A DNA stretch of 64,000 nucleotides from Paraburkholderia kururiensis JCM 10599 = LMG 19447 (GCF_003986935.1 NZ_RJZE01000024.1:1-64000), one strand, 5' to 3'. Numbered from the stretch's first letter, positions 54,874 to 64,000 are shown. The notes: generated from the letters alone by a model not told the origin. Made by a program: numbers and translations.

Positions 54874-56856
54874 ATGACCGCTTCCCTGACTCCTGCCACG
54901 CTCGCGTTCAACGACAACGGCACCCCGTTCTCGCCGCTCTATGACGACGCCTATCACAGCATCGCCGGCGCTTTTGCGCAGTCCGAAGCCGTTTTTTTGC
55001 AGGGCAACGCGCTACCCGGACGATGGCAGCGGCGCCGAAATTTCACAATTCTAGAGACCGGCTTCGGTCTGGGCGTCAACTTCCTCGCGACGTGGAAAGC
55101 GTGGCGCGATGACGCAGCGCGGTGCGAGCGCCTCCATTTCGTATCGGTGGAAAAGCATCCGTTCGTCGCTGCGGACTTGCGACGCGCGCTCGGGCCGCTG
55201 GTTGCGGATGCATCGATTACCGAGCTCGCGCAGCAACTCGCCGACGCGTGGCCAATGCTCGTGCCAGGCACGCACCGGCTCGAATTCGAAGGAGGGCGAA
55301 TCACGCTGACGCTCGTCTTCGGCGACGCCATCGAAACACTTCCTGCGCTTTGGCTGCGTGCAGACGCGTTCTATCTCGACGGTTTTGCACCCGCAAAAAA
55401 TCCAGACCTCTGGTCGCCGGCCATCTTCAAGGCGCTTGCGCGTGTGGCAGGCGAAGGCGCGACATTCGCCACCTGGTCGAGTTCGGGCGACGTGAAACGT
55501 GCGCTCGAACAAAGCGGCTTCGAATACCGGAAGGTGGAGGGCTTCGGCACGAAACGCGCGATGCTGGTCGGGCGTTTTGCGCCCCGCTGGCGTGTGCGGC
55601 GCTACGAGCCGCCGTTGCCTGTCGCCGTCGCCGAACGGCACGCCATCGTGATCGGCGCAGGCCTTGCCGGGTGCGCGATGGTGGAGCGGCTCGCCGCCCG
55701 CGGCTGGCGCGTCACGCTGCTGGAGCGTCACCCCGCCGCGGCGCAAGACGCCTCCGGCAATCCCGCCGGCGTGTTTCACCCAATGATCTCCCGCGACGAC
55801 AGCAGCGCGTCGCGCATCACGCGCGCCGGTTTCCTGTATGCACTGCAGCGCTGGGCCGAACTCGAACGAGCCGGCCTGAATCTTTCGCGCGGCGCGGGCG
55901 GTCTGCTGCATCTCGCCGCAAACGACGAAGAAGCGCTCGCCATGAACGATGCGCTTGCAACCTTCGCGTGGCCCGCCGACTACGTGAGGCCCGTCACGCG
56001 CGAAGAGGCCGAACGCATGGCCGGCGTCGCCGTCGCGCAGCCGGGCTGGTTCTATCCGCAGGGCGGCTGGATCCAGCCGGCGTCCGTTTGCGCCGCTCAA
56101 TGTGAAGCGGCGGGTGGCCTGCTCGAACGGCGCTTCGGCGTGCAGGCCGCGCGTATCGAACGAGGCAGCGACGGACAATGGACCGTGTTCGACGAAGCGA
56201 ACCACGTCGTCGCCAGCGCACCCATCGTCATCTTCGCGAACGCGCACGACGCTACACGCGTGGCCGGCCTTCGTCATGCGCCAACGCGCAGCATTCGCGG
56301 CCAGCTCACGCTGCTGCATTCCCTCGACGACGCCCGCCACGCCACCAATCCGCTCACCACGCTGCGCATGCCGATCATCGGCGAGGGCTACGCCATTCCG
56401 CTCTCCAGCGGCGTCACGCTCACCGGCGCGACCTACGAACTCGACGACCCTGAACCATCGGTGCGCGAGGCTGGCCACATCGAAAACATCGAACGCGTAT
56501 CGCAGATGCTGCCGGGCGCACGTTCGGCGCTCGAGGCGACGTTCACAGGCCGTGTCGGCTTTCGCTGCGTGACGAGCGACCGCCTGCCCATGCTCGGGCA
56601 GCTTGCCGACGAATCAGCGGCTACGCGCGATGCCGTTCGCCTGCGAGGCGCGTGGCCGCTCGACCTGCCGCGCGCCGAAGGACTCTATGGCGCCTTCGCG
56701 TACGGATCGCGTGGACTGGTGTGGGCCGCGCTCGGCGCCGAATTGATCGCCTCGCAGATCGAAGGGGAGCCGTGGCCGCTCGAACGGGATCTGGCCGAGA
56801 GTCTGGACCCCGCCCGGTTCCTTCTGCGCGCGTTACGGCAGCAGACGCTCGTCTGA
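54874..56856 (+). CDS. mnmC: Bifunctional tRNA modification enzyme MnmC (660 aa)
   Basis: Final enzyme of mnm5s2U34 synthesis. The N-terminal methyltransferase (MnmD) domain has FTILETGFGLGVNFLATW and the FYLDGFAPAKNPDLW motif; the C-terminal FAD oxidoreductase has VIGAGLAGCAMVERLAARGW and LERHPAAAQDASGNPAGVFHP. The start at 54,874 (MTASLTPATL) is set by homology. It works downstream of MnmE, encoded at 23 kb. Confidence 0.95.
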   Translation: MTASLTPATLAFNDNGTPFSPLYDDAYHSIAGAFAQSEAVFLQGNALPGRWQRRRNFTILETGFGLGVNFLATWKAWRDDAARCERLHFVSVEKHPFVAADLRRALGPLVADASITELAQQLADAWPMLVPGTHRLEFEGGRITLTLVFGDAIETLPALWLRADAFYLDGFAPAKNPDLWSPAIFKALARVAGEGATFATWSSSGDVKRALEQSGFEYRKVEGFGTKRAMLVGRFAPRWRVRRYEPPLPVAVAERHAIVIGAGLAGCAMVERLAARGWRVTLLERHPAAAQDASGNPAGVFHPMISRDDSSASRITRAGFLYALQRWAELERAGLNLSRGAGGLLHLAANDEEALAMNDALATFAWPADYVRPVTREEAERMAGVAVAQPGWFYPQGGWIQPASVCAAQCEAAGGLLERRFGVQAARIERGSDGQWTVFDEANHVVASAPIVIFANAHDATRVAGLRHAPTRSIRGQLTLLHSLDDARHATNPLTTLRMPIIGEGYAIPLSSGVTLTGATYELDDPEPSVREAGHIENIERVSQMLPGARSALEATFTGRVGFRCVTSDRLPMLGQLADESAATRDAVRLRGAWPLDLPRAEGLYGAFAYGSRGLVWAALGAELIASQIEGEPWPLERDLAESLDPARFLLRALRQQTLV

Positions 56857-56877
56857 GAGCCTCGGTTCGCGCGAAGG

Positions 56878-57113
56878 TTATCCACGCCAGGTTGTGGATA
56901 ACCGCTGGAAGGACGGGTGCAACTCGTGTGGAACCGATGTGGACGTAAACGGGGTAACTGGCGTCGTCGTTCCCAGGCCGGAAAAGTTGCCAGGAGAAGC
57001 GAGCCTGTGCCACACATGCTTTACATCCGGTTGTGCGAGCGGCAAGTCGCTGATCCCTCACGGTAAACCGGGGTTATCCACAGAAAAGTGGGCGCTTTGT
57101 TAACTTCTACTAC
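56878..57113 (+). other. Left arm of a candidate replication origin
   Basis: Contains TTATCCACG (56,878-56,886), an opposing TGTGGATAA (56,893-56,901) and TTATCCACA (57,074-57,082). After the last box a 21-base spacer with GGGCGC leads to CTTCTACTA (57,104-57,112), resembling the DnaA-trio runs of basal origin unwinding systems. AT-rich DNA follows. The region from 56,857 to 57,743 has no supported gene; the antiporter promoter probably lies at about 57,280-57,400. Confidence 0.5.
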
Positions 57114-57743
57114 GTATACATACAGATAAACCTGTAAACCAAGGGCTAGCCCGGACCTGTCTGGAAACACGAAAGCAGCGGGTGGGCCCTTCTGTGCGCC
57201 GTCGCTCGGGTTTGCGCGCACCTCCAACACTCATAACACTCATCCATGAAACGAGCCGGGTCGGTCTTTTTTGCCTGATTGACAGCGACTATCCGCAGAT
57301 CAATTACGTATTTACCGTTTTGAGTGCGAGTTCGTCGCAGATGGCGTCGAGTGCAAAAAAGCTGTGGCACAATCGCCGTTCTCCAGGCGCCCATGCTCAG
57401 GCAGCGGGCGCATCCAAGGAACGGTTGCCGGTCGCCCGGAATCTGAGTGCGTAGGGCATCGGGCAACGTTCATTCATCGATCGCAAACTCGTCGCTACGG
57501 CAACGCGTCTGCAAATACGCCGGTCCGGGCGTCCCTCCGCCCGGCTGGGTGTTTCCTGTTTTCCGCCTCGATCCGCTAGAGGACGACTGGCGCCGCATCG
57601 TGTATGCGCGGCGAGTATGGCGGCTGGCGGCGCGGCCGCCAGCAAACGGGCAGCGTCCACCCTGGCATCGAAAGTGCGCTTTGCCGGGACCGTGTTCTCG
57701 CGTGAGCACGCGCCGTCCTGCAAAAAAAGGAGAAACCAATACG

Positions 57744-58949
57744 ATGAAGTCGGCGTTTTCGTTTTTTCCCGCCTGGCCCATTGCCCCCGATGCGATTTTC
57801 TGGGCCGGTCTCGCGCTGCTCGTTGCGGGTTTGTGCGGCGAGCTTTGCTACCGCGCGTGGCGTTTGCCGCGCGTTTCGGGCTATGCCGTGATCGGTCTGA
57901 TTGCGGGATCGGCGGGCTTTGGCGTGATCGACGCCGAATCCGCCATTTCCGCGCGGCCGCTGCTCGATGTCGCGCTCGGGCTGCTGCTGTTCGAACTCGG
58001 CAGCCGGCTCGACTTGCGATGGATTCGCCGCAACCCGTCGCTGATTCTCTCGAGCATCGCTGAATCCACGCTGACCTTCGTGCTCGTGCTGACCGTTTTG
58101 CTGTTCCTGAAGGTGCCGGTCATGGTGGCGATGGTGATTTCCGCCATCGCGATGGCAACGTCGCCGGCCATGGTGATCCAGCTGAAGACCGAACTCGGCG
58201 CCGAAGGTCAGGTCACGCAGCGGCTCATGACGCTCACGGCGCTCAACAGCATGTACGCGGTGGTCGTCGAAAAACTCGCCTCCAGCTGGCTGCACCAGGA
58301 AATTTACGGCAACGTGTTCGCCACCATCCTGCAGCCGCTTTATCTGCTCGTGGGTTCGCTGTTGGTGGCGTTCCTGCTGGCGAAGGCCTGCACACTTTTT
58401 TATCGCAAGCTGAGCGCGCAGGACGAGCATTCGTTCGTCGCGCTGTTCGGTCTCGTGGTGCTGGCGGTGGCCATCGCGCATCTGCTCAAGCTCTCCACGA
58501 TCCTGAGCCTGCTTGCCGCCGGCATCATCGTGAAAAATCTGGAGCCTCGTCCGCAACTGTGGCCGCAGCACTTCGGCACGGCGGGGTGGCTGCTCACCGT
58601 GATCCTGTTCGTGCTCACGCTCACCACGTTCGAGTGGCGAGACATCGCAATTGGCGGACTTGCCGCGGCCGGGCTGATCGTGGCGCGTCTCGTCGCGAAG
58701 CTGGTTGGCGTGCTTATCTTCGCGAAGCCGAGCGGATTGCACTGGAAGCAGGGCGTCGCGCTCGGGTTGTCGCTTTCGCCGATGTCGGCGCTCGCCTGGC
58801 TACTCGTGGACGACACCTACGAGCTCTATCCGACGTTCGACCCGCAGCTGCGCGCCGTGGTCATGTGCGCAATCGTCGTGTTCCAGATTGTCGGACCGTG
58901 GCTTGTGTACCGCAGCCTCGCGCAAGTCGGGGAACGGCGCGAAGAGTAG
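57744..58949 (+). CDS. CPA2-type cation:proton antiporter (401 aa)
   Basis: Kef/NhaA-like monovalent cation:proton antiporter with about 12 spans. The start at 57,744 (MKSAFSFFPAWPIAP) has AAAGGAG upstream; codons before it are not homologous. YAVIGLIAGSAGFGVID, LLLFELGSRLDLRWI and AMATSPAMVIQLKTELGAEGQ are family-like. No RCK/TrkA-N nucleotide domain follows, so it is shorter than KefB/C. It lies between the two candidate origin arms. Confidence 0.9.
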   Translation: MKSAFSFFPAWPIAPDAIFWAGLALLVAGLCGELCYRAWRLPRVSGYAVIGLIAGSAGFGVIDAESAISARPLLDVALGLLLFELGSRLDLRWIRRNPSLILSSIAESTLTFVLVLTVLLFLKVPVMVAMVISAIAMATSPAMVIQLKTELGAEGQVTQRLMTLTALNSMYAVVVEKLASSWLHQEIYGNVFATILQPLYLLVGSLLVAFLLAKACTLFYRKLSAQDEHSFVALFGLVVLAVAIAHLLKLSTILSLLAAGIIVKNLEPRPQLWPQHFGTAGWLLTVILFVLTLTTFEWRDIAIGGLAAAGLIVARLVAKLVGVLIFAKPSGLHWKQGVALGLSLSPMSALAWLLVDDTYELYPTFDPQLRAVVMCAIVVFQIVGPWLVYRSLAQVGERREE

Positions 58950-59078
58950 GTTTTCCGTGGTCACGCCGCAGTACGGGCGTGGCCGTCAGCATCACCTGTC
59001 GAAACCCAACGCCGCGCAGGCGTGCCGGTTGGTGCGGATGAGTGCCGGTCGGACATGCGCGGTTGAAGCGGAAATGCC

Positions 59079-60194
59079 ATGTCACTTGAAACTTTTATCG
59101 ATTCGAAGCCGTTCACGTTCGGCATCGAACTCGAGATGCAGATCGTCAACACCCATGACTATGATCTGACCAAAGCCGGCACCGACCTGCTGCGGCTCAT
59201 CAAGGACCAGAAGATTCCGGGCAACATCACGCCCGAAATTACCGAGAGCATGATCGAGCTCTCCACGGGCATCTGCACGTCGCACGAACAGGCGCTCGGC
59301 GATCTGCGCGAGATCCGCGACACGCTCGTGGCCGCGGCCGACCGGCTCAACGTGGGCCTGTGCGGCGGTGGTACGCACGCGTTCCAGCAATGGAGCGAGC
59401 GGCGCATCGTCGATTCCCCGCGCTTTCAGTACCTCTCGGAGCTTTACGGCTACCTCGCCAAGCAGTTCACGGTGTTTGGGCAGCACGTGCACATCGGCTG
59501 CCCGAACGCGGACAGCGCGCTGTTCCTGCTGCATTCCATGTCGCGCTTCATTCCGCACTTCATCGCGCTGTCGGCCTCGTCGCCTTACGTGCAGGGCGTG
59601 GACACCGGCTTCCACTCGGCCCGGCTCAACTCCGTGTTCGCGTTTCCGCTGTCGGGCCGCGCGCCGTTCGTGCTGACGTGGGACAGCTTCGAAGAATATT
59701 TTTCGAAGATGGTCCACACGGGCGTGGTCAACAGCATGAAAGATTTCTACTGGGACATCCGGCCGAAGCCCGGCTTCGGCACGATCGAAGTTCGCGTCAT
59801 GGATACGCCGCTTTCGGTGGACCGGGCCGCGGCGATCGCGTGCTACATCCAGACGCTCGCGCGCCATCTGCTGCTCGACAAGCCCATCACGCCGAAGGAA
59901 GACGATTACCTCGTCTACACGTTCAACCGTTTCGAGGCCTGCCGCTTCGGACTGGCGGGCAGTTGCATCAATCCGCAGACAGGCGAGCGCCGCACGATTT
60001 CGGAAGACATCATCGAAACGCTCGAGCGCATTGCGCCCCATGCCGACGCGCTCGGTTCCGGCCACGCGCTTGCCGAGATCGGGATGATCGCGCGTAGTCA
60101 GGTCAACGATGCCACCTGGCTGCGCGGCGTCGTCGCCCAGGAGAAGTCGCTGCACGAGGCGGTTCGCCAGCAGTGCCTGCGCTGGCGCGAATAA
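59079..60194 (+). CDS. YbdK-family carboxylate-amine ligase (371 aa)
   Basis: ATP-grasp-like GCS2 ligase. It shows FTFGIELEMQIVNTHDYDL, GNITPEITESMIELSTG, LNVGLCGGGTHAFQQW, QHVHIGCPNADSAL and IRPKPGFGTIEVRVMDTPLS, as in YbdK, which has weak glutamate-cysteine ligase activity in E. coli. It is distinct from gshA at 32.8 kb, so it is probably not the main glutathione enzyme. It lies 129 bases after the antiporter gene. Confidence 0.92.
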   Translation: MSLETFIDSKPFTFGIELEMQIVNTHDYDLTKAGTDLLRLIKDQKIPGNITPEITESMIELSTGICTSHEQALGDLREIRDTLVAAADRLNVGLCGGGTHAFQQWSERRIVDSPRFQYLSELYGYLAKQFTVFGQHVHIGCPNADSALFLLHSMSRFIPHFIALSASSPYVQGVDTGFHSARLNSVFAFPLSGRAPFVLTWDSFEEYFSKMVHTGVVNSMKDFYWDIRPKPGFGTIEVRVMDTPLSVDRAAAIACYIQTLARHLLLDKPITPKEDDYLVYTFNRFEACRFGLAGSCINPQTGERRTISEDIIETLERIAPHADALGSGHALAEIGMIARSQVNDATWLRGVVAQEKSLHEAVRQQCLRWRE

Positions 60195-60360
60195 GGTCGC
60201 GCTGGGGTGAAGAGACAGACCACGCGGGGCGAAAAATTCGAAAAGAGATGCAAGGCAGCGTAAGCGTGAGCTATGTCACGCAGACGTCATACCGTGACAT
60301 CAAAAAAATTTTCGTCCGTCGTGGCTTCTTATGATTTCAAATGTTTACGTATACAAACAT

Positions 60361-60567
60361 CGTAGTAGTTAACAAGCATTGCGCCTGCCTGTGGATAACC
60401 GAATAATTCGCCGAAAAGTCAGACACCTGCGCAATTGACAAGCGCATGGATTGCGACTGCGCGAGCGACGCGAAAGAGGGATAACTTCGAGGCGTGCCAA
60501 TCGGTCGCGCGCTTTATCAAGAAACCGCGCACACGCAATCCCGGCCGTTTTCAACGCATTATCCACA
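60361..60567 (-). other. Right arm of a candidate replication origin
   Basis: On the minus strand TTATCCACA (60,398-60,390) is followed, after exactly 21 bases, by CTACTACG (60,368-60,361), mirroring the left arm at 57,074-57,113. A second box TTATCCACA lies at 60,559-60,567, plus strand. AT-rich DNA flanks the trio side (60,290-60,360). The gap 60,195-60,861 holds no supported gene; the marR promoter lies in its right part. Confidence 0.5.
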
Positions 60568-60861
60568 GCCTCGTCGGGATAACTTAGCTGTGCGATTGGG
60601 CGCTCTCGCATAGAATGTCGCTTTGCCGCAGCGTGAATGATTGCGGCAAGCCCCACACGCGTAAGCAGATGGCTCGCGCGGCCCCGAGGCGCGGCGCCTT
60701 GTTACCCGGCGACAGTGCAACGGAGCGGGACATTTTTGAAATGGCGTTTCCGGGACGGGAAGACGGGACAGTATCCCGATGAAGCCGTCCTTCCCCACAG
60801 GTTGCCGGCGCAACTGGCGGCCGACGATACAGCGCGAGCTGTCAATAACCAGCGAAAGACT

Positions 60862-61506
60862 ATGAGCGAAGGCGTTTACGGAGAACTGCCGACCGGGCGT
60901 GTGACCCACAGCCTGTTGCGGCTGAGTACGGCCATGCGGAGTCAGGCATGGGAATGGGCAGAAGGAGCGGGGTTGACCCCCACGCAAGGCGAGATTCTCG
61001 TTTTGCTGATGCAGCGCAAGGGCCCGATGCGGCTCGGCGAGATTGCGCGCGAAACCGCGCTCACCGCCGCCACGACGAGCGACGCGGTGAGCACGCTCGA
61101 AAACAAGGGGCTGGTCGAAAAGCGCCGTGCGCTGGACGACGGCCGCGCGCTGGCGGTGCGCCTCACCACGCGTGGCCGCACGGCGGCCAAACGCGCGGCG
61201 CAATGGCCGGATTTTCTCGCGAAGGCAGTGAGTACGCTGCGCGACGACGAGCAGATCACGTTCTATCGCACGCTGCTCAAGACCATCCGCCAGCTCGAAG
61301 TGCAGGCGCACATTCCGGCACACCGCATGTGCCTGACGTGCGAGCACCTCGAAGCAAGCAGGAATCCGAAGAAGGCACCGCATCGCTGCGGCGCGCTCAA
61401 CCTCGCGCTTGTCGACACGGACCTGCGGCTGGACTGCGGCGCGTACGATGAGGCCGACGCCGGTACGCAGAAGAAGATCTGGAAGATCTTCGCGCAGCAG
61501 GGCTGA
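60862..61506 (+). CDS. MarR-family regulator with a C-terminal Cys cluster (214 aa)
   Basis: Winged-helix regulator: GLTPTQGEILVLLMQRKGPM, then LGEIARETALTAATTSDAVSTLENKGLV-type recognition (about residues 57-85) and a DDGRALAVRLT wing. The C-terminal ~60 residues are unusual for MarR and carry Cys157, Cys160, Cys176 and Cys192 (CLTCEH, HRCGAL, LDCGAY), a pattern suited to zinc binding or redox sensing. The start at 60,862 (MSEGVYGELP) is set by the domain. It stands alone, with its targets unknown. Confidence 0.88.
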   Translation: MSEGVYGELPTGRVTHSLLRLSTAMRSQAWEWAEGAGLTPTQGEILVLLMQRKGPMRLGEIARETALTAATTSDAVSTLENKGLVEKRRALDDGRALAVRLTTRGRTAAKRAAQWPDFLAKAVSTLRDDEQITFYRTLLKTIRQLEVQAHIPAHRMCLTCEHLEASRNPKKAPHRCGALNLALVDTDLRLDCGAYDEADAGTQKKIWKIFAQQG

Positions 61507-61677
61507 AGCGCCCTCCGGAAACGGAACGGCCCGCCTGCGGCGCTTCCGCTGTGCCCGGGGACGTGAACCGCCGTCCCTGCCAGGTGCGCCGCGCTTTGCG
61601 CGTGTTTTTGCCCATTCGAGGTCTGCGGTATTCCGCGTGGCCTGTGTGAAGCGTGAACGTGAAGCGGGGAAGCGGCG

Positions 61678-62409
61678 ATGAATCGCGAAGTGTTGGCCGT
61701 ACGCCATGTGTACTTCGAGGATCTGGGCAGTCTCGAACTCGTGCTTGGGGACCGCGGGCGTCTCGTACGCTATCTCGACGTGGGCTTTGCGCGCATCGAG
61801 GCGCCGAATCCCGTCACGTCGTCGTTGATGGTGATACTGGGCGGTCCGATCAACGCCTGCGACGACGCGCATTACCCCACGCTCGCGCCGCTTGCCGCGA
61901 TGGTCGAAAAGCGCATTGCTGCTGGACTGCCGACGCTCGGCATCTGTCTGGGCGCGCAGTTGATTGCGCGGGTGCTCGGCGCCCGGGTCTATCCGGCCGG
62001 CCGCACGGAACTTGGCTGGTCGCCGCTTACGCTCACCGACGCGGGCCGCGCCTCGCCGCTTCGTCATCTCGACGGCGCCCATACCTCGATGCTGCACTGG
62101 CACGGCGACACGTTCGACCTGCCGCAAGGCGCCACGCGGCTTGCCTCCACGCCGGTCTGTGAGAATCAGGCGTTCGTGTGGGGCGACCACGTGCTCGGTC
62201 TCCAGTGCCACCCCGAAATTCGCACGGACCGGTTCGAGCCCTGGCTCGTCGGGTATGCCGGCGAACTCGCGTCACATGGCATCGACGTCAATCAGTTGCG
62301 TGCCGACACGGCGCGCTTCGGTCCGCGGCTCGAAGCGGCTGCGCGTCAGATGTTCGGCGAGTGGCTCGACCAGGTGGATGCCACGATGAGTGCCAAAGCA
62401 AAGGGTTGA
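61678..62409 (+). CDS. Class I glutamine amidotransferase-like protein (243 aa)
   Basis: A triad GATase fold: the nucleophile Cys90 in LGICLGAQLIARVLG, and His-x-Glu in LQCHPEIRTD. Stand-alone proteins of this type are often annotated as GMP synthase-like or glutamine amidotransferases; some hydrolyse gamma-glutamyl compounds. No fused synthetase is present. AGCGGGGAAG precedes the ATG. The physiological substrate is unknown. Confidence 0.88.
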   Translation: MNREVLAVRHVYFEDLGSLELVLGDRGRLVRYLDVGFARIEAPNPVTSSLMVILGGPINACDDAHYPTLAPLAAMVEKRIAAGLPTLGICLGAQLIARVLGARVYPAGRTELGWSPLTLTDAGRASPLRHLDGAHTSMLHWHGDTFDLPQGATRLASTPVCENQAFVWGDHVLGLQCHPEIRTDRFEPWLVGYAGELASHGIDVNQLRADTARFGPRLEAAARQMFGEWLDQVDATMSAKAKG

Positions 62410-62559
62410 AGCGAAGCCGCGGGGCGTGAGCAGACGTCGGCAAGAAAGGCAACGCGTTCACCTTCTTTCGGCCGCCGCGCGCCGCGTGCAGCCTGCCTGC
62501 ACCGATAAAACCCGCATGCTATTCTCGACCGCTCCTGTCATCGTCTGACGAGAGAGTCC

Positions 62560-63672
62560 ATGAGCGCGCTGTTCACCCCCATCACGCTGCGTGGCGTGAC
62601 GCTTCCGAATCGCATCGTCGTTTCGCCGATGTGCCAATACTCCGCGGAACGTGGCGAAGCAACCGCCTGGCACATGATCCATCTCGGGCAACTGGCGCTC
62701 TCTGGGGCCGGCATGCTCTGCATCGAAGCGACCGCAGTCGAACCCGACGGACGCATCACGCCCGCCGATCTGGGCTTGTGGGACGACGCCACCGAAGCGG
62801 CCCTCAAGCCGGTGCTCGCGGCCATCCGCAAGCATTCGCCCATTCGCGTCGCGATGCAGCTGTCGCACGCGGGGCGAAAGGCATCGAGTCACGTGCCGTG
62901 GGAAGGCGGCCAGCTGATTCCGGTGGCTGAAGGCGGCTGGCAGCCTCACGCACCCTCGCCGGTTCCGCACAAGGAAGGCGAGGCGTCGCCGCTCGCGCTC
63001 GATGCCGCGGGTCTTGCGCGCGTGCGCGAGGCATTCGCGGCGGCGACGCGGCGTGCGGCCCGACTCGGTATCGACGCCATCGAAGTGCACGCCGCTCACG
63101 GTTATCTGCTGCACCAGTTCCTCTCGCCGCTCGCCAACCAGCGCACCGACGAATACGGCGGCTCGCGCGAAAACCGCATGCGCTTCCCGCTCGAAATCTT
63201 CGACATCGTGCGTGCGCAGTTTCCGGCCGACAGACCGGTTGGCGTGCGCGTGTCTGCAACCGACTGGGTGGACGGTGGCTGGTCGCTGGAAGACACGATC
63301 GCCTTTGCCCACGAGTTGAAGCGACGCGGCGCCGACTGGATCGATGTCTCCTCGGGCGGCGTCTCGCCGCTGCAGAAGATTCCGCTCGAACCCGGCTACC
63401 AGGTTCCGTTTGCGCGCGAGGTCAAGAAGGCGACGGGCCTTACGACCATTGCCGTCGGGCTGATCACCGATGCGCAGCACGCCAGTCGCCTTGTCGAAGA
63501 AGGCGACGCGGATCTCGTCGCCATGGCGCGCGCCATGCTCTACGATCCGCGCTGGCCGTGGCACGCGGCGGCACAATTGGGCGCCACCGTACAGGCGCCG
63601 CCGCAATACTGGCGTTCGCAGCCGCGCGAGCAGAAGGCACTGTTCGGCGACATTTCGTTCGGCCAGCGTTAG
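62560..63672 (+). CDS. NADH:flavin oxidoreductase, old yellow enzyme family (370 aa)
   Basis: FMN-binding (beta/alpha)8 ene-reductase of the YqjM type. FTPITLRGVTLPNRIVVSPM leads to the conserved Cys25 in MCQYSAERG, then MIHLGQLALSGAGM, HAGRKASSHVPWEGG and EVHAAHGYLLHQFLSPLANQ with the catalytic His pair region. The C terminus (MARAMLYDPRWPWHAAAQLG) is typical. It reduces activated C=C bonds; the natural substrate is unknown. Confidence 0.95.
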   Translation: MSALFTPITLRGVTLPNRIVVSPMCQYSAERGEATAWHMIHLGQLALSGAGMLCIEATAVEPDGRITPADLGLWDDATEAALKPVLAAIRKHSPIRVAMQLSHAGRKASSHVPWEGGQLIPVAEGGWQPHAPSPVPHKEGEASPLALDAAGLARVREAFAAATRRAARLGIDAIEVHAAHGYLLHQFLSPLANQRTDEYGGSRENRMRFPLEIFDIVRAQFPADRPVGVRVSATDWVDGGWSLEDTIAFAHELKRRGADWIDVSSGGVSPLQKIPLEPGYQVPFAREVKKATGLTTIAVGLITDAQHASRLVEEGDADLVAMARAMLYDPRWPWHAAAQLGATVQAPPQYWRSQPREQKALFGDISFGQR

Positions 63673-63756
63673 CCGCCCGCTATTTGGCAGGTTGAACGAA
63701 TCCGTATCAAGCGTGTACGATGCCGTTTGTGGCGCGATGTGCGCTACGGCGGATGA

Positions 63757-63783
63757 CGCGGCGCCTCGGGGGCGCCGCGTTTG
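63757..63783 (+). terminator. Probable terminator of the oxidoreductase gene
   Basis: CGCGGCGCC (63,757-63,765) and GGCGCCGCG (63,771-63,779) form a perfect 9-base stem with a 5-base loop, followed by a short T-run (TTT). It lies 85 bases after the oxidoreductase stop and may slow rather than fully stop polymerase. Confidence 0.5.
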
Positions 63784-63888
63784 CTATTCGCGCCTGAGAA
63801 ATGCCGCGGCATATCGCGCGCCGGCAGCGGCTAACGCGAGGTTTGCCGCCGGAATGTCCACTTCCCGTTCTTCACAAGGATTCATTCA

Positions 63889-64000
63889 ATGAGTTCACGC
63901 AGGTTCGCCGTGCGCCAGTCGGGTGTGCACGGCAAAGGGGTGTTCGCCCTCGAACCGATTGCAGCCGGCGAGCGCCTGATCGAATACAAGGGCGAACGGA
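63889..64000 (+). CDS. SET-domain protein, 5' part only
   Basis: The frame starting at 63,889 reads MSSRRFAVRQSGVHGKGVFA and continues as ...LEPIAAGERLIEYKGER to the window edge. This is the N-terminal SET motif (G-x-G-x-F, then Y-x-G-E) of protein-lysine methyltransferase-like proteins, small versions of which are common in Burkholderiales. Truncated by the window, so length and the C-terminal catalytic motifs cannot be seen. Confidence 0.85.
   Translation, partial: MSSRRFAVRQSGVHGKGVFALEPIAAGERLIEYKGER

Overview
The window is a piece of the primary chromosome of a Burkholderiales bacterium, most likely Paraburkholderia or Burkholderia. The evidence is high-GC coding sequence, the gyrB-dnaN-dnaA / rpmH-rnpA-yidD-yidC-mnmE block typical of a chromosome replication-initiation locus, a type II secretion (gsp) cluster with a short, oppositely transcribed gspC, and an overlapping ada-alkA pair. 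The genus is inferred from gene content and protein style; no database search was possible.

Region 1 (1-13,205) is accessory DNA. It is most simply read as the right-hand part of a Tn7-like transposon whose other end lies beyond base 1. Its core machinery is tnsA-tnsB-tnsC-tniQ/tnsD (12,711 down to 7,199). The outer end, with repeats that look like TnsB sites, stops 32 bp past the gyrB stop codon, the geometry Tn7 shows at glmS. Further in lie an orphan MbcA/ParS/Xre-type antitoxin (6,721-7,221) with a divergent unknown gene, then a four-gene module on the minus strand: a small DNA-binding regulator, an AAA+ ATPase, a subtilisin-like protease and an unknown 312-residue protein. The ATPase and protease resemble the IetA/IetS pair known as a plasmid stability and anti-phage system. 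At the far left are a short basic protein and a GhoS/DUF2622-like protein.

Region 2 (13,238-24,598) is the core housekeeping block: gyrB, dnaN and dnaA on the minus strand; rpmH, rnpA, yidD, yidC and mnmE on the plus strand. A convergent helix-turn-helix regulator with a long palindromic operator interrupts it between yidC and mnmE.

Region 3 (24,600-37,820) is a mixed stretch: several very small lipoproteins and membrane proteins, a LysE-family exporter, a YaeQ protein, a VOC/glyoxalase protein, the alkylation-repair operon ada-alkA, glutathione synthesis (gshA), a lipoprotein, and a MarR regulator with a DHA2 drug pump that lacks its usual periplasmic adaptor.

Region 4 (38,039-52,586) holds a NodT-type outer-membrane channel, the complete gsp cluster (gspN-M-L-K-J-I-H-G, divergent gspC, gspF-E-D) and a lytic transglycosylase. 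Region 5 (52,740-64,000) holds a CobW GTPase, HU, MnmC (which acts on the same wobble uridine as MnmE), a CPA2 antiporter, a YbdK-type ligase, a cysteine-rich MarR regulator, a class I amidotransferase, an old-yellow-enzyme family oxidoreductase and the start of a SET-domain gene.

The intergenic DNA flanking the antiporter/YbdK pair carries perfect DnaA boxes. Two of these boxes are followed, after exactly 21 bp each, by DnaA-trio-like CTACTA runs in opposite orientation. This makes 56.9-60.6 kb a better candidate for the replication origin than the dnaA-rpmH gap, which has only one DnaA box.
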